Shown here in pieces: positions 1 through 9,279 of a stretch of 64,000 nt of DNA. Location of the stretch: positions 1,798,001 to 1,862,000 of the forward strand of contig OY763407.1 of assembly GCA_963667425.1 (NCBI GenBank), read 5' to 3'. Position 1 is the first letter of the stretch; every line of letters begins with the position of its first letter. The position numbers and the translations under genes are program-made. The DNA comes from G963667425 sp963667425 [NCBI: bacterium] (GTDB lineage Bacteria; UBP6; UBA1177). Below the pieces are notes generated by a model that saw only the letters and a list, made by a program, of their open reading frames with translations, had not been told where the DNA came from and did not search any database.

Positions 1-1
1 T

Positions 2-325
2 GCAAATATTTCATCAAGAGTATGTGTATATGCAGTTAGCGATGACTTCTCTGGAGAAACTATGACAAATCCTATGATTCCAGACAAATATAAAAATCTA
101 ATAAATTTACCAGTACTGATTCAAAAACATTCTCTAATAGGAACAGGCAGCACTATATTACCAGGAGTAACAATAAGAGAAGGCTGTTCTTTTGGTGCTA
201 TGAGTTTGATAACAAAAACAACAGAACCTTGGGGCATTTATGCAGGAATACCTGTTAAAAGAATAAAAGAGAGAAAAAAGAATTTGCTAAAACTCGAAAA
301 AGAATTTCTGAATGAAAAAATCTAA
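2..325 (+). CDS. Left-handed beta-helix acyltransferase, 3' part (LPS/O-antigen modification)
   Basis: The reading frame is open to the left edge of the window, so the 5' end of the gene lies outside and the Met codon at 62 is probably internal. About 107 residues are visible. They show hexapeptide-repeat turns (LIGTGSTILPGVTIREGCSFG) and the closing WGIYAGIPVKRI motif typical of galactoside/maltose O-acetyltransferase-like enzymes that acylate sugar nucleotides or O-antigen sugars from acetyl-CoA. The end overlaps the next glycosyltransferase start by 14 bases, which places it in the glycan operon. The family is clear; the acceptor sugar cannot be told from this fragment. Confidence 0.8.
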   Translation, partial: ANISSRVCVYAVSDDFSGETMTNPMIPDKYKNLINLPVLIQKHSLIGTGSTILPGVTIREGCSFGAMSLITKTTEPWGIYAGIPVKRIKERKKNLLKLEKEFLNEKI

Positions 326-1286
326 TTCTTACTACAATAAAGAATTTTATGTTTCTATATGTATGATCACATACAATCATGAAAAATACATACAACAAGC
401 AATCGAAGGAATTTTAAATCAACAAACCAATTTTAAAATTCAACTAGTAATTGGCGAAGATTGTAGCACTGATAAGACAAAAGAAATCTGTATAAAATAT
501 AAACAAAAGCATCATAAAACTATCAAACTTATACTACATAAAAAAAATATTGGTATGAACAATAATTTCCTTTCAACTTTAAATTTATGTGAAGGCAAAT
601 ATATTGCTCTTTGTGAGGGAGATGATTTTTGGACAGATCCTTTAAAACTTCAGAAACAGATAGATTTCTTAGAATCTAACCCTGATTATGTAATTTGTTT
701 TCACCCTGTAAATATTAAATATGAAGAAATTAAAAAATCGGTAAAACAATATCATTGCTTATATAATCAAAAAGATTTCTTTACTTTTAACGATTTAATT
801 GAATATAGTAATTTTATACATACACCATCAGTGGTTTACAGAAATAAATTACTTGATGCTTTTCCTGATTGGTGTTTTACATCACCAGCATGTGATTTCC
901 CTCTTTATTGTCTCATTACCAAAGAAAATGAAGTGAATAATCGTAAAATTGGAATAATAAAAGAGTATATGGCAACATACAGAGTCCATATAGGAGGCGT
1001 CTGGAGTTCTACAAAACGTATTATTCAAATAAAAAACACCATTATTATGTATTTAGAATTAGCAAATAATTTTAACTTATTTAAAAATAAGTACTGGATA
1101 AAGACTATTTCCAAAATATACGTAACTTTAGCTTATGAATATTTTAAAAGCCTAAATTTAAAAAAGGCTTTAACCACTCTTTATACAGCTATAAAAATCA
1201 CTTCTTTTAAACATATTATAAAAGCTTTTATCTTTTTATTTACAAAAAAGATATATAAACTTCTAAAAAAACAAGACTATGCCTGA
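312..1286 (+). CDS. Family 2 glycosyltransferase (GT-A fold)
   Basis: This 324-residue protein is a cytoplasmic GT2 enzyme that transfers a sugar from a nucleotide donor during surface-polysaccharide assembly. The N-terminal half carries the GT-A signature: SICMITYNHEKYI at about residues 15-27, the GEDCSTD nucleotide-binding acid (residues 48-54) and the metal-binding CEGDDFW motif at about 101-107. The C-terminal third is basic and may lie on the membrane. It overlaps the upstream acyltransferase by 14 bases and the downstream flippase by 8, so translation is probably coupled. Donor and acceptor specificity are not predictable from the sequence. Confidence 0.9.
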   Translation: MKKSNSYYNKEFYVSICMITYNHEKYIQQAIEGILNQQTNFKIQLVIGEDCSTDKTKEICIKYKQKHHKTIKLILHKKNIGMNNNFLSTLNLCEGKYIALCEGDDFWTDPLKLQKQIDFLESNPDYVICFHPVNIKYEEIKKSVKQYHCLYNQKDFFTFNDLIEYSNFIHTPSVVYRNKLLDAFPDWCFTSPACDFPLYCLITKENEVNNRKIGIIKEYMATYRVHIGGVWSSTKRIIQIKNTIIMYLELANNFNLFKNKYWIKTISKIYVTLAYEYFKSLNLKKALTTLYTAIKITSFKHIIKAFIFLFTKKIYKLLKKQDYA

Positions 1287-2733
1287 AAACTTAAAAAAAG
1301 ATTTTTTAAAAGGAATTTTTTGGACATCAATTGAAAAAGCAGGAACTGTATTACTGCAAGTTATAATTGGAATTATTCTGACCAGACTACTATTTCCAAA
1401 AGACTTTGGGTTAATAGCTATGGTTTTTATTATTATTGCAGTTTCTAACATACTTATTGATGGTGGATTTAATTTAGCGTTAGTAAGGGAAAATAAAATA
1501 AAACAAAATACCTTTTCGTCTGTATTTGTTTTTAATCTTTTTTCAGCATTTATAATTTACGGAATAATATATCTTTTAGCACCATTGATAGCTCAATTCT
1601 TCCAAGAAGAAACTCTCACACCTATAGTAAGAATATTAAGTTTATCCATACCTATCAAATCTTTTTCTCTAATTCAGATAGTAATTTTAGAAAGAAATCT
1701 TGATTTTAAAAAAATCTCTTTTAATTATATTTTATCCGGTCTTGCTTCAGGAATAATAGCAATCATACTTGCCTACAGTGGTTATGGTGTTTGGGCATTA
1801 GTTTTTCAAACACTTTCTTCCGTTTTTATTTCAACAGTACTCTTTTGGATAACAAGCAGTTGGAAGCTAAGCTTAAAGTTTGATTTACATGAAATTAAAA
1901 GAATTTTCCCTTTTTCAATAAACGTTCTTACAGCCTCTATTATTAATAGCATTTATGAAAACTTATCTTCTATACTGATTGGGAAGTGTTTCAATCCTCA
2001 ATCCGTAGGTTATTATACTCAAGGTAAAAAATTACAAAATCTTCCAATCACAGGAATTACTTCTATAATATCAAGAGTTCTTTACCCATCCTTTTCTAAA
2101 ATTGATGATAATGAAAGATTAAAAAGAGTGTTTAGAAAAACACTTACAACAACAGTTTTTATAATATTTCCTCTTTCTTGTTTACTAATAGTATGCGCTA
2201 AACCTTTGATTATTTTATTATTCACAGAGAAATGGATTAAATCAGTTATTTATGTTCAAATTCTTGCTTTTGGAGGTATGCTTTATCCTTTACATCTGTT
2301 TAATTTGCAAATTTATCTAATAAAAGGAAGTTCTAATATATTTCTGAAAATTGAAATTATCAAGAAAACTATTGGGATTACAATTATGTTCATTTCTATT
2401 AAATATGGGATCATTTATCTTGTAATTTTTGAAGCTCTATCAAGCTATATACTGTATTTTGTAAATGCTTACTATAATGGGAAACTTATAAAGTATAAAA
2501 TCAGAGAACAGATGCTAGATGTAATCCCAATATTTGCAGTTTCTATTATATCGGGGTGCATTGCATATCCTTTTATAAGTATATCAAAATATCTTATTTT
2601 TAATATATCTTTAAGTACCTTTGTATATATAGTTACATTCGCAGCTGCTTCCTTTCTTTTCTGCAAAGAAACAACCTTGGATTTTTTTAATCTAGTAAAA
2701 AACAAATTAGGTAAAAGATATGAAAAAGATTAA
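1279..2733 (+). CDS. Wzx-like oligosaccharide flippase (MOP superfamily)
   Basis: This 484-residue, very hydrophobic protein should span the inner membrane about 12-14 times. Its opening (FLKGIFWTSIEKAGTVLLQV) and the segment LTRLLFPKDFGLIAMV match the WzxC/lipopolysaccharide-exporter branch of the polysaccharide synthesis family, which flips undecaprenyl-linked repeat units to the periplasm. Length is normal for the family. It overlaps both neighbours (8 and 14 bases) within a glycan operon, which supports this role. No Wzy polymerase or ligase is visible in the window; these may lie upstream. Confidence 0.9.
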   Translation: MPENLKKDFLKGIFWTSIEKAGTVLLQVIIGIILTRLLFPKDFGLIAMVFIIIAVSNILIDGGFNLALVRENKIKQNTFSSVFVFNLFSAFIIYGIIYLLAPLIAQFFQEETLTPIVRILSLSIPIKSFSLIQIVILERNLDFKKISFNYILSGLASGIIAIILAYSGYGVWALVFQTLSSVFISTVLFWITSSWKLSLKFDLHEIKRIFPFSINVLTASIINSIYENLSSILIGKCFNPQSVGYYTQGKKLQNLPITGITSIISRVLYPSFSKIDDNERLKRVFRKTLTTTVFIIFPLSCLLIVCAKPLIILLFTEKWIKSVIYVQILAFGGMLYPLHLFNLQIYLIKGSSNIFLKIEIIKKTIGITIMFISIKYGIIYLVIFEALSSYILYFVNAYYNGKLIKYKIREQMLDVIPIFAVSIISGCIAYPFISISKYLIFNISLSTFVYIVTFAAASFLFCKETTLDFFNLVKNKLGKRYEKD

Positions 2734-3517
2734 AATCATAAAGAAATATTTGAGAAAAATTGTAAACAAAGTCTTATTATTTCTTAATTGTTTGCGAAAT
2801 CAAAAACAATGTTATATATGTAAGAAAAGATTTAACTCTTTCACAAAATTTAATGGTGGATATAAAAAGCTATCATTGTGGAATCAAAAACTTGATGTGG
2901 TTGGAAGCGATATTGATAATTTTGGATGCAGATACTGTGGTTCACATGATAGAGAAAGACATCTTTTTATGTTTTTTGATAAATTGAATTTTTGGGACAA
3001 ATTAACAAAATCTAAAATACTACATTTTGCACCGGAAATACATTTATCTAATAAAATTAGTTCATTATCTCCTGAAATTTACATAAAAGCCGACTTGTTT
3101 CCTACAAATGAAAGTATTAAAAAGGTAGACTTACAAAACATAAACTATAAAACCAACTTTTTTGATGTGGTTATTTGTAATCATGTACTGGAACACGTTC
3201 CTGATTATAAGAAAGCTTTACATGAAATTTTCAGGGTTTTAAAGCCAGAGGGCAGAGCTATTATTCAAACTCCATATTCAAATCTCTTAAAAGAGAATTT
3301 TGAAGATCCTGGAATAAATACTGAAGAATTAAGAACTATATTTTATGGCCAAAAAGATCACGTTCGATATTTTGGTAAAAAAAAATTTCTAAACAGCTTA
3401 ATAAAAGCTGGTTTCAAATTAGAAATAATAGAACACAAAAATTATTTTGATGAAGAACAAACTAAACTTTTTGGAGTAAACAGTAAAGAAGATTTGATAC
3501 AAGTAGTCAAACAATAA
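2720..3517 (+). CDS. SAM-dependent class I methyltransferase with N-terminal zinc-binding Cys pairs
   Basis: This is a 265-residue protein. A basic N-terminus is followed by two CxxC pairs (CYIC at 31-34, CRYC at 70-73), probably a structural zinc site. The type 11 methyltransferase domain follows: motif I is divergent (ILHFAPEIHLS), and the FDVVICNHVLEHVPDYKKAL segment and FRVLKPEGRAIIQTP strand are clear. Proteins with this zinc module are common in glycan gene clusters and probably methylate a sugar or lipid-linked intermediate. It overlaps the flippase by 14 bases. The substrate is unknown. Confidence 0.85.
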   Translation: MKKIKIIKKYLRKIVNKVLLFLNCLRNQKQCYICKKRFNSFTKFNGGYKKLSLWNQKLDVVGSDIDNFGCRYCGSHDRERHLFMFFDKLNFWDKLTKSKILHFAPEIHLSNKISSLSPEIYIKADLFPTNESIKKVDLQNINYKTNFFDVVICNHVLEHVPDYKKALHEIFRVLKPEGRAIIQTPYSNLLKENFEDPGINTEELRTIFYGQKDHVRYFGKKKFLNSLIKAGFKLEIIEHKNYFDEEQTKLFGVNSKEDLIQVVKQ

Positions 3518-3526
3518 GGATTTAGA

Positions 3527-4549
3527 ATGCTCTTAACTAAAGCTACATCAATATGCAAACCAAAAACATATATAATACTTTTAAATTACAACGGTTGGGA
3601 AGATACTTTAGAATGTTTAGAATCTGTGTTAAAAATAGATTATTCAAATTATCAGATAGTTGTTGTTGATAATGCTTCACCTAATAATTCAATGGAAAAA
3701 ATCTGCGATTGGGCAGAAGGCAAACTTGAAGCACCACTTGCAGATGAATCTATGAAGAATTATTCATGCCCACATGAGCAGAAACCTATTAAATATACAC
3801 TTTTATCAAGAAATGAAGCTGAAAATGGTAAAGCTGTTAATGATGGACTTGTTTTTATAAATGCTGAGGAAAATGGAGGGTTCGCAGCAGGCAACAATAT
3901 TGCAATAAGGTGGGGACTTAAACAGAAAGATGCAGAATACTTTCTGCTTTTAAATAATGATACTGTTGTTGAAAGGAATTTTCTTAATAAACTAATGGAC
4001 AATACACTAAATGTACAAAATCAAGGATTGACAGGTTCATTAATAAAACACTACTATAATAATAGTAGAATATGGTATTCTGGAGGAAAACATGTTCTTT
4101 ATAAACCAATATTTTCTGAGACAAAAAAACCACACTCAGAAAAAGAAAAGACAGATTGCATCAGTGGATGTTCAATGTTAATTTCCAAACATCTTATAAA
4201 TAATATTGGTATATTAAATGAAAAATATTTCATGTATTATGAAGATGCCGAATATTCATATAAGTCCAAACAAGCAGAGTTTACTAACTATATTATTTCA
4301 AACTCTTTAGTATATCATAAAATAAATCAATCATCTGAAGGTACTTCCGGATTTAGCTATAACCGCATGATAACTAAAAGTTATCTTCAGTATTTTAAAT
4401 ATAATCATGGAAAAATTTTTATCCCTTTTGTTATTTGCTGTTTTGTTCCAGTAATGATAAAAAGAATATTACAATTTTTATATAGAAGAAAAATCAAAGG
4501 AATAAAAGGAATATTTTCAGGTATATATGATTTTTTAAAAAAAGGCTAA
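3527..4549 (+). CDS. Family 2 glycosyltransferase, rhamnosyltransferase-like, with an insertion
   Basis: This 340-residue GT2 enzyme of the WbbL/rhamnosyltransferase type has the ILLNYNGWEDTLECLESVL opening (about residues 17-35), the VVVDNASPN donor-site motif (46-54), NGGFAAGNN at about 116-124 and the LLLNNDTVVE metal site near 140-149. The C-terminal part has a hydrophobic segment around GKIFIPFVICCFVPVMI that probably contacts the membrane. Roughly residues 57-108 form an extra Cys/Glu-containing insertion between beta-strands that most relatives have shorter. It sits 9 bases after the methyltransferase gene in the glycan operon. Confidence 0.88.
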   Translation: MLLTKATSICKPKTYIILLNYNGWEDTLECLESVLKIDYSNYQIVVVDNASPNNSMEKICDWAEGKLEAPLADESMKNYSCPHEQKPIKYTLLSRNEAENGKAVNDGLVFINAEENGGFAAGNNIAIRWGLKQKDAEYFLLLNNDTVVERNFLNKLMDNTLNVQNQGLTGSLIKHYYNNSRIWYSGGKHVLYKPIFSETKKPHSEKEKTDCISGCSMLISKHLINNIGILNEKYFMYYEDAEYSYKSKQAEFTNYIISNSLVYHKINQSSEGTSGFSYNRMITKSYLQYFKYNHGKIFIPFVICCFVPVMIKRILQFLYRRKIKGIKGIFSGIYDFLKKG

Positions 4550-4550
4550 A

Positions 4551-5750
4551 ATGAAAATACTTTATACAATTTCATCGTTTAAACCTGCAACGACAGGACC
4601 AGCCAATGCCATTTATTCAATAGCAAAAGAGCTTAAAAAAAAACATGACATTTATGTCATTACAACAGACTTTGGTTCTGAAAAAATCACGACAGGAAAA
4701 TGGATTAAATATGAAGAAATAAATGTTTACTATTTAAAAATGTTATCCAACAAAACAACTTTATTCAATGCTATATGGGGAATATCTTTAACTTATTTAA
4801 AAAATTTTTTTTTAATAAAAAAGCTTATAAAAAAAATCAATCCTGAGATAATTCATATAAATTCGATTTTTAATTTTTTATCATTTATTTCGGGATATCT
4901 ATCTTTTAAATATAAAATAAAATATATTATAACAAGTCATTGTGATTTTGCTACTGAACAGTTTAATATCAGAAAATTTAGAAAAAAATTTTTCTTAAGA
5001 TTACCATTTTTAAAGAAAATTCTAAAGAATGCTTTTTTCCACGTTACATCTGAAAAAGAAAAACTGGAGCTTATAAAAAACATTAATAAAGAATTAAATA
5101 TAGAATTAAAAGAAAAGAATATTTATAAGAGAGCACTCCCCGCAGATGAATCTAGCTATAACTATAAATGGATAAGAAAAAAACCATCATCTTTTAAAAC
5201 TATATTATATTTAGGTAGAATTTCTGTAATAAAAAACATAGAAGCTTTAATAGAAGCTTTTGCTTCACTAAAAAAAGGAGAATTTAAACTTATTATTGCT
5301 GGAAATACAAATGAAAACAGTAAATACACACTAGAATTAAAAAATATTGTTAAAAATTATAATTTACAAAAGCATATAACTTTCACTGACAAAGCCATAT
5401 ATGATGAAGAAAAATTTACACTTTTAAAAAACGCTGATGTTTTTATCTTACCTTCTTTAGTTGAAAACTTTGGCATCACTGTACTGGAATCACTTGCGCA
5501 AGGAACTCCTGTAATAGCATCAAAAGGAAGTCCTTGGCAGGAACTTGAGATATATAATGCTGGCTATTGGACTGAAAACACACCGGAAGCCCTTAAACTC
5601 TGTATAAATAATTTCTTTAAATTAAATATAGACGAAAGAAAAATAATGTCAGAAAATGCTGTTAAACTTGCAGAAAAATATAAACCTCAATATATAATCC
5701 CAGCTTATGATGATATGTATAAGACAATCTTAAAAGAAAACAAAAAATGA
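4551..5750 (+). CDS. Family 4 glycosyltransferase (GT-B fold)
   Basis: This 399-residue GT-B enzyme has the N-terminal acceptor domain starting MKILYTISSFKPATTGPANA, a linker, and a C-terminal donor domain with ILYLGRISVIKNIEALIEAF, then FILPSLVENFGITVLESLAQ, which carries the Glu-rich EX7E-type donor motif of GT4. It likely adds a hexose to the lipid-linked glycan on the cytoplasmic face. It starts one base after the previous stop and its own stop overlaps the next start by 4 bases. A run of nine T (4805-4813) lies inside the gene but the frame is intact. Confidence 0.9.
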   Translation: MKILYTISSFKPATTGPANAIYSIAKELKKKHDIYVITTDFGSEKITTGKWIKYEEINVYYLKMLSNKTTLFNAIWGISLTYLKNFFLIKKLIKKINPEIIHINSIFNFLSFISGYLSFKYKIKYIITSHCDFATEQFNIRKFRKKFFLRLPFLKKILKNAFFHVTSEKEKLELIKNINKELNIELKEKNIYKRALPADESSYNYKWIRKKPSSFKTILYLGRISVIKNIEALIEAFASLKKGEFKLIIAGNTNENSKYTLELKNIVKNYNLQKHITFTDKAIYDEEKFTLLKNADVFILPSLVENFGITVLESLAQGTPVIASKGSPWQELEIYNAGYWTENTPEALKLCINNFFKLNIDERKIMSENAVKLAEKYKPQYIIPAYDDMYKTILKENKK

Positions 5751-6931
5751 AAATAATCTCTATTGTAACAGCTTTTCCAAGAAACAAAAATGACGTTTTA
5801 ATTCCATGGATAATAAAACTCATTCATCTACTTGAAAAAGATAACATAAAAACTGATATTTTTACTTCTACATACTGCGCCAGAAAAAGTGAGGAATACG
5901 AAGGGATAAGAGTCACAAGGTTTCGATATTTTTTAAAAAAATTTGAAAAACTTTCGCACGATATGGCAATTCCTGAAAAGATAAAAACAAATAAATGTTA
6001 TCTGCTACTTATACCTTTTTTTATTGTAAACGGAATGATAAATGCTCTTATTTATTCAATCAAAAATGATTTTGACATTATTCATGTTCATTTTCCTTTT
6101 CCTCTTGCATTGTTTGGAATTGTTATGAAATGGAAAACAAAAAAGCCGTTAATATATTCATGCCATGGTTCCGAAACAAATCTTGCTCACAAAAACAAAA
6201 TATTTAGATCACTTTTCAGATGGATGCTTAAAAAAGCAGATAAAATTGTTGTCAACTCAACTTTTATGGAAAAAAGAGTAAAGGAAATATATTCAGAAAC
6301 GTCAGTATCAGTAATTCCTATGGGGAGCTCTATCGAACCTCAAAATTTAACAGACAAAAAGAAAAACAATGACTCTAAAACAATCCTTTTTGTAGGGAGA
6401 TTAATAAAATTAAAAGGTGTGGAATACTTAATAAAAGCTTTTACTTTATTACCAGATAAATCAAATTTAACTTTAAATATCATTGGTTTAGGTCCTGAAT
6501 TAAACAACTTAAAAAATTTAACACAAAAACTTAACATAGAGTCAAATGTTCACTTCCTGGGAATAAAAAAGGGAAAAGAGCTGGAAGAAATTTATATAAA
6601 TGCAGACATTTTTGTACTCCCTTCAATTATAGATGAAAATGGATTTACTGAAGGACTTGGAGTAGTCCTCATAGAAGCCATGCAAAGAAATACCGCTGTT
6701 ATTGCTTCAAATATTGGAGGAATTGTTGATATAGTTAAAGATAGAAAAACAGGTTTGCTTGTCCCTGAAAAAGATGCAATCGCTCTTGCAGGTGCTATTG
6801 AAGAGCTATTAGATGACAAAGAACTTTATAATAAAGTTGTAACTGGCGCAACAAACCATATAAAAAGTTATTTTTCATGGGATAGAATTTCAAAAAAATA
6901 CGAAGAAATTTATAGCACGCTTAAAAATTAA
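5747..6931 (+). CDS. Family 4 glycosyltransferase (GT-B fold)
   Basis: This is a 394-residue GT4 enzyme and the last gene of the glycan operon, overlapping the preceding GT4 by 4 bases (ATGA). The N-terminal domain contains HVHFPFPLALFG and YSCHGSETNLAHKNKI; the C-terminal donor domain has ILFVGRLIKLKGVEYLIKAF and EGLGVVLIEAMQRNTAVIAS followed by NIGGIVDIVKDRKTGLLV, the standard GT4 donor-binding region. It is cytoplasmic or membrane-associated and uses a nucleotide sugar. Its last 11 bases overlap the convergent gene on the other strand, so there is no room for a terminator between the two operons. Confidence 0.9.
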   Translation: MKIISIVTAFPRNKNDVLIPWIIKLIHLLEKDNIKTDIFTSTYCARKSEEYEGIRVTRFRYFLKKFEKLSHDMAIPEKIKTNKCYLLLIPFFIVNGMINALIYSIKNDFDIIHVHFPFPLALFGIVMKWKTKKPLIYSCHGSETNLAHKNKIFRSLFRWMLKKADKIVVNSTFMEKRVKEIYSETSVSVIPMGSSIEPQNLTDKKKNNDSKTILFVGRLIKLKGVEYLIKAFTLLPDKSNLTLNIIGLGPELNNLKNLTQKLNIESNVHFLGIKKGKELEEIYINADIFVLPSIIDENGFTEGLGVVLIEAMQRNTAVIASNIGGIVDIVKDRKTGLLVPEKDAIALAGAIEELLDDKELYNKVVTGATNHIKSYFSWDRISKKYEEIYSTLKN

Positions 6932-8996
6932 GTTTAAAATATTTATGTTCAACAAGTACCTCATGAATATAATTTTCAAGCAGATATATAGTTTTATCAA
7001 GAAGGTTTGATATTTGCTCACCATTCTTAAGTCTAAGTTCTTTTTCTAATTTGTAATATTTAAGTGCTTCAGGAATATCAGTTTTTAAATTAAGCGTTGC
7101 AAGCTCATGTAAAAAATAGATTCTATCATCAATTGAAATGGAATCATCTTTAACAATTTTTCTAAGATCAGGTTTTAACAAAGTTGAGACAAGAGCAAGT
7201 TTGCCAAAAATATTTATCTTTTCTTTTAATATCTTCACATAATTTTCAGGTTGTTCTTTTTGAGCCTTTATTATAAATTTTACAGCCTGAAAAGGCAAAT
7301 TAGCATCATTTAAATTTTTAGCTACACAAAAATTGTTATTATTACAGGCTTGGAGTGAAATTTCTATTTTTTGTAAATCTTCTAAAGCTGCTTCACAATT
7401 TTTCAAACCTTGAAAGTCTCTCTTTTCGGCAAAATTCACGGGTTTAATTTTATCTAAAAATTCTAACACCAGATCACATCTCCCAACACCAATATAGATA
7501 TAGCCAAGCATTGAATTAAGTGAAAATGGAATATTGTTTTTATTGGGGTAATTCAAATAAACCTGCTCAGCTTCTTTAGCTAAACCTTTTATTCCATAAT
7601 AACTTATTAAATTTATGTAATAATCATCTATATAGTATTTCCCGCCAGCTTTTTGACTACTTTTCATAAGATAATCATATGCTGTATCTGGAAATTTCAT
7701 ACTATTATACACAGTTGCAAGTGTGTATAATCCTCTATATGATAAAGGTCTAATTTTTGAATCTGCCTCAAAAATTGTAAACCAGTTATTCATCTCATTG
7801 TTTCTTGTGATAGTTCTCCATACAAAAAATATAGAGCAAACTAAAAAAAGAGTCATAAATAAAAGTGCAAAAGGTTTTGGCTTATCATTCTGCTCACTAA
7901 GTTTTTCATAGGCATCACCAAAAATATTTCCAGCAATTCCGCAAAATGCCATTGATGGCAAGTATAAGTAATGCTCAGCAACAATTTCATGCAAAGGAAT
8001 TATCTGTAAAACAGGCGCCAAAGTTAAAATAAAAAAGAGTAGCATAAATGCATAAAATGAATATTTGTTAAACTCTTTTAAGTTAGATTTACCAGCTTTT
8101 TTAATTAAAACAGCAATAATCAATATATAAAAAACTATGCCCAAAACTGAAAATAAAAGTTTAATCGGAAAACCTGTCGTAAGCGGATAATCTATGTTAT
8201 CAACAAGTAGTTGCAACGGAAAAACTGTCTGTTTAATATAATAAATGGGAAGTGTAAGTGCTGTTAAATAGTGTGTAACGGGATTACGTCCATGAAACTG
8301 CATTGAATTAAGCGTTACAAAAGAGCTGCCACCACGCTGAATTGTGTAAAGTGCGGCGACTGCAAAAACTGCAAAAAGTATCATTGACATACCCCAGAAC
8401 CATGCAGTTTTAAACATTTTATTCTGCTCAAAGTAGTAAACAATTAAAAGCCATGCAATTGGAATTGTTGCACCCATTTCCTTTGAAAAATATGAAAGAA
8501 ACATTATTATTATTGAAAGTAAGAGAAAAAAATAAGATTTTTTATCTTTAACTTTAATAGATTTATAAAACTTAACAAAAAATGAAAGTGATAGCACATA
8601 AAAAAGAGCCGTTAAAACATCTCGCCTGCCTGAAATATATGCAACAGCATCAACATGAATAGGATGAATTGCAAAAAGAAAAGCACCGATAAAGGCGTTT
8701 CGCTTTTGAAGGCCTAAAAGGAGAAAGAACCAGAAAACAGAAAGCGTTGTAAGCACATGATAAAATATATTCATTATTCTGAAAGACCATGGCTCATGAC
8801 CAATACAATGGTAATCAAAAGCATAGGTTATAAAACGGATAGGTCTGTAAGTCTGAAGAAGATCTGTAAATGAACCATTAACAACAGCAGGACTATTAAC
8901 TGTGAGCATCTCATCATCAAAAATAAAATCATTATTTAAAGAATTAAGAAAAATAAAAAACGATGCAAAAACAAGGATTAAGACGTACTTTTTCAT
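6921..8996 (-). CDS. TMTC-like GT-C membrane protein with C-terminal TPR region
   Basis: This is a 691-residue protein. The first ~400 residues contain about ten hydrophobic segments; the first extracytoplasmic loop has the acidic IFDDE motif (about residues 25-29), and HPIHVDAVAYISGRRDVLTA follows, both characteristic of TMTC/PMT-like GT-C transferases that use polyprenyl-phosphate sugars. The C-terminal ~270 residues are helical repeats resembling TPRs (YRGLYTLATVYNSMKFPDTA and following units). Bacterial members are uncharacterised; protein O-glycosylation is a possible role by analogy with eukaryotic TMTC. It converges with the glycan operon and overlaps it by 11 bases. Confidence 0.75.
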   Translation of the reverse strand: MKKYVLILVFASFFIFLNSLNNDFIFDDEMLTVNSPAVVNGSFTDLLQTYRPIRFITYAFDYHCIGHEPWSFRIMNIFYHVLTTLSVFWFFLLLGLQKRNAFIGAFLFAIHPIHVDAVAYISGRRDVLTALFYVLSLSFFVKFYKSIKVKDKKSYFFLLLSIIIMFLSYFSKEMGATIPIAWLLIVYYFEQNKMFKTAWFWGMSMILFAVFAVAALYTIQRGGSSFVTLNSMQFHGRNPVTHYLTALTLPIYYIKQTVFPLQLLVDNIDYPLTTGFPIKLLFSVLGIVFYILIIAVLIKKAGKSNLKEFNKYSFYAFMLLFFILTLAPVLQIIPLHEIVAEHYLYLPSMAFCGIAGNIFGDAYEKLSEQNDKPKPFALLFMTLFLVCSIFFVWRTITRNNEMNNWFTIFEADSKIRPLSYRGLYTLATVYNSMKFPDTAYDYLMKSSQKAGGKYYIDDYYINLISYYGIKGLAKEAEQVYLNYPNKNNIPFSLNSMLGYIYIGVGRCDLVLEFLDKIKPVNFAEKRDFQGLKNCEAALEDLQKIEISLQACNNNNFCVAKNLNDANLPFQAVKFIIKAQKEQPENYVKILKEKINIFGKLALVSTLLKPDLRKIVKDDSISIDDRIYFLHELATLNLKTDIPEALKYYKLEKELRLKNGEQISNLLDKTIYLLENYIHEVLVEHKYFKLNF

Positions 8997-9094
8997 AAAA
9001 CCACCATAAAATTATAAACTGCGGAATCGTAACAGAAAAATGTATAAAAATCAATGGAAATGGGTTACTGATTTATTTGCAAACATAACAACAA

Positions 9095-9172
9095 ACTCAT
9101 CCTAGCCTTCTCTTAAAAAGAGAAGGGGTACATTGTTGTTTCTCTCTTTGCAAGAGAGATTAAGTGAGTTGG
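9095..9172 (+). repeat. Double-hairpin dispersed repeat, copy A
   Basis: Two short stem-loops stand in tandem: CCTTCTCTT...AAGAGAAGG preceded by ACTCATCCTAG, then TCTCTCTTTGCAAGAGAGA followed by TTAAGTGAGTTGG. The same two-hairpin layout recurs in reverse orientation at 10061-10137 with most bases conserved. It is non-coding and lies between the TMTC-like gene and the first pilin. It looks like an extragenic palindromic repeat or small MITE-like element. Confidence 0.7.
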
Positions 9173-9232
9173 AGATTAGAGAGAGTTGAGAGGGAAAGAA
9201 GGTACGTGTTACGTTGTCCTCCCACAAACAAA

Positions 9233-9256
9233 AAAAGGAGCCTTTCGACTCCTTTT
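9233..9256 (-). terminator. Rho-independent terminator of the first pilin gene
   Basis: Read on the minus strand this is AAAAGGAGTC, a GAAA tetraloop, then GGCTCCTTTT followed by further T residues. The stem is complete (one T-G wobble) and closed by a stable GNRA loop. It starts 24 bases after the pilin stop codon, exactly where a pilin mRNA should end. Confidence 0.85.
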
Positions 9257-9279
9257 AAAATCAAATCTAAACAGATAAA

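Noticed and set aside
4805-4813. T9 run in a GT4 gene as a phase-variation tract
   Set aside because: The frame is intact and the region is generally A/T-run rich; there is no evidence of switching as there is for the barrel gene.
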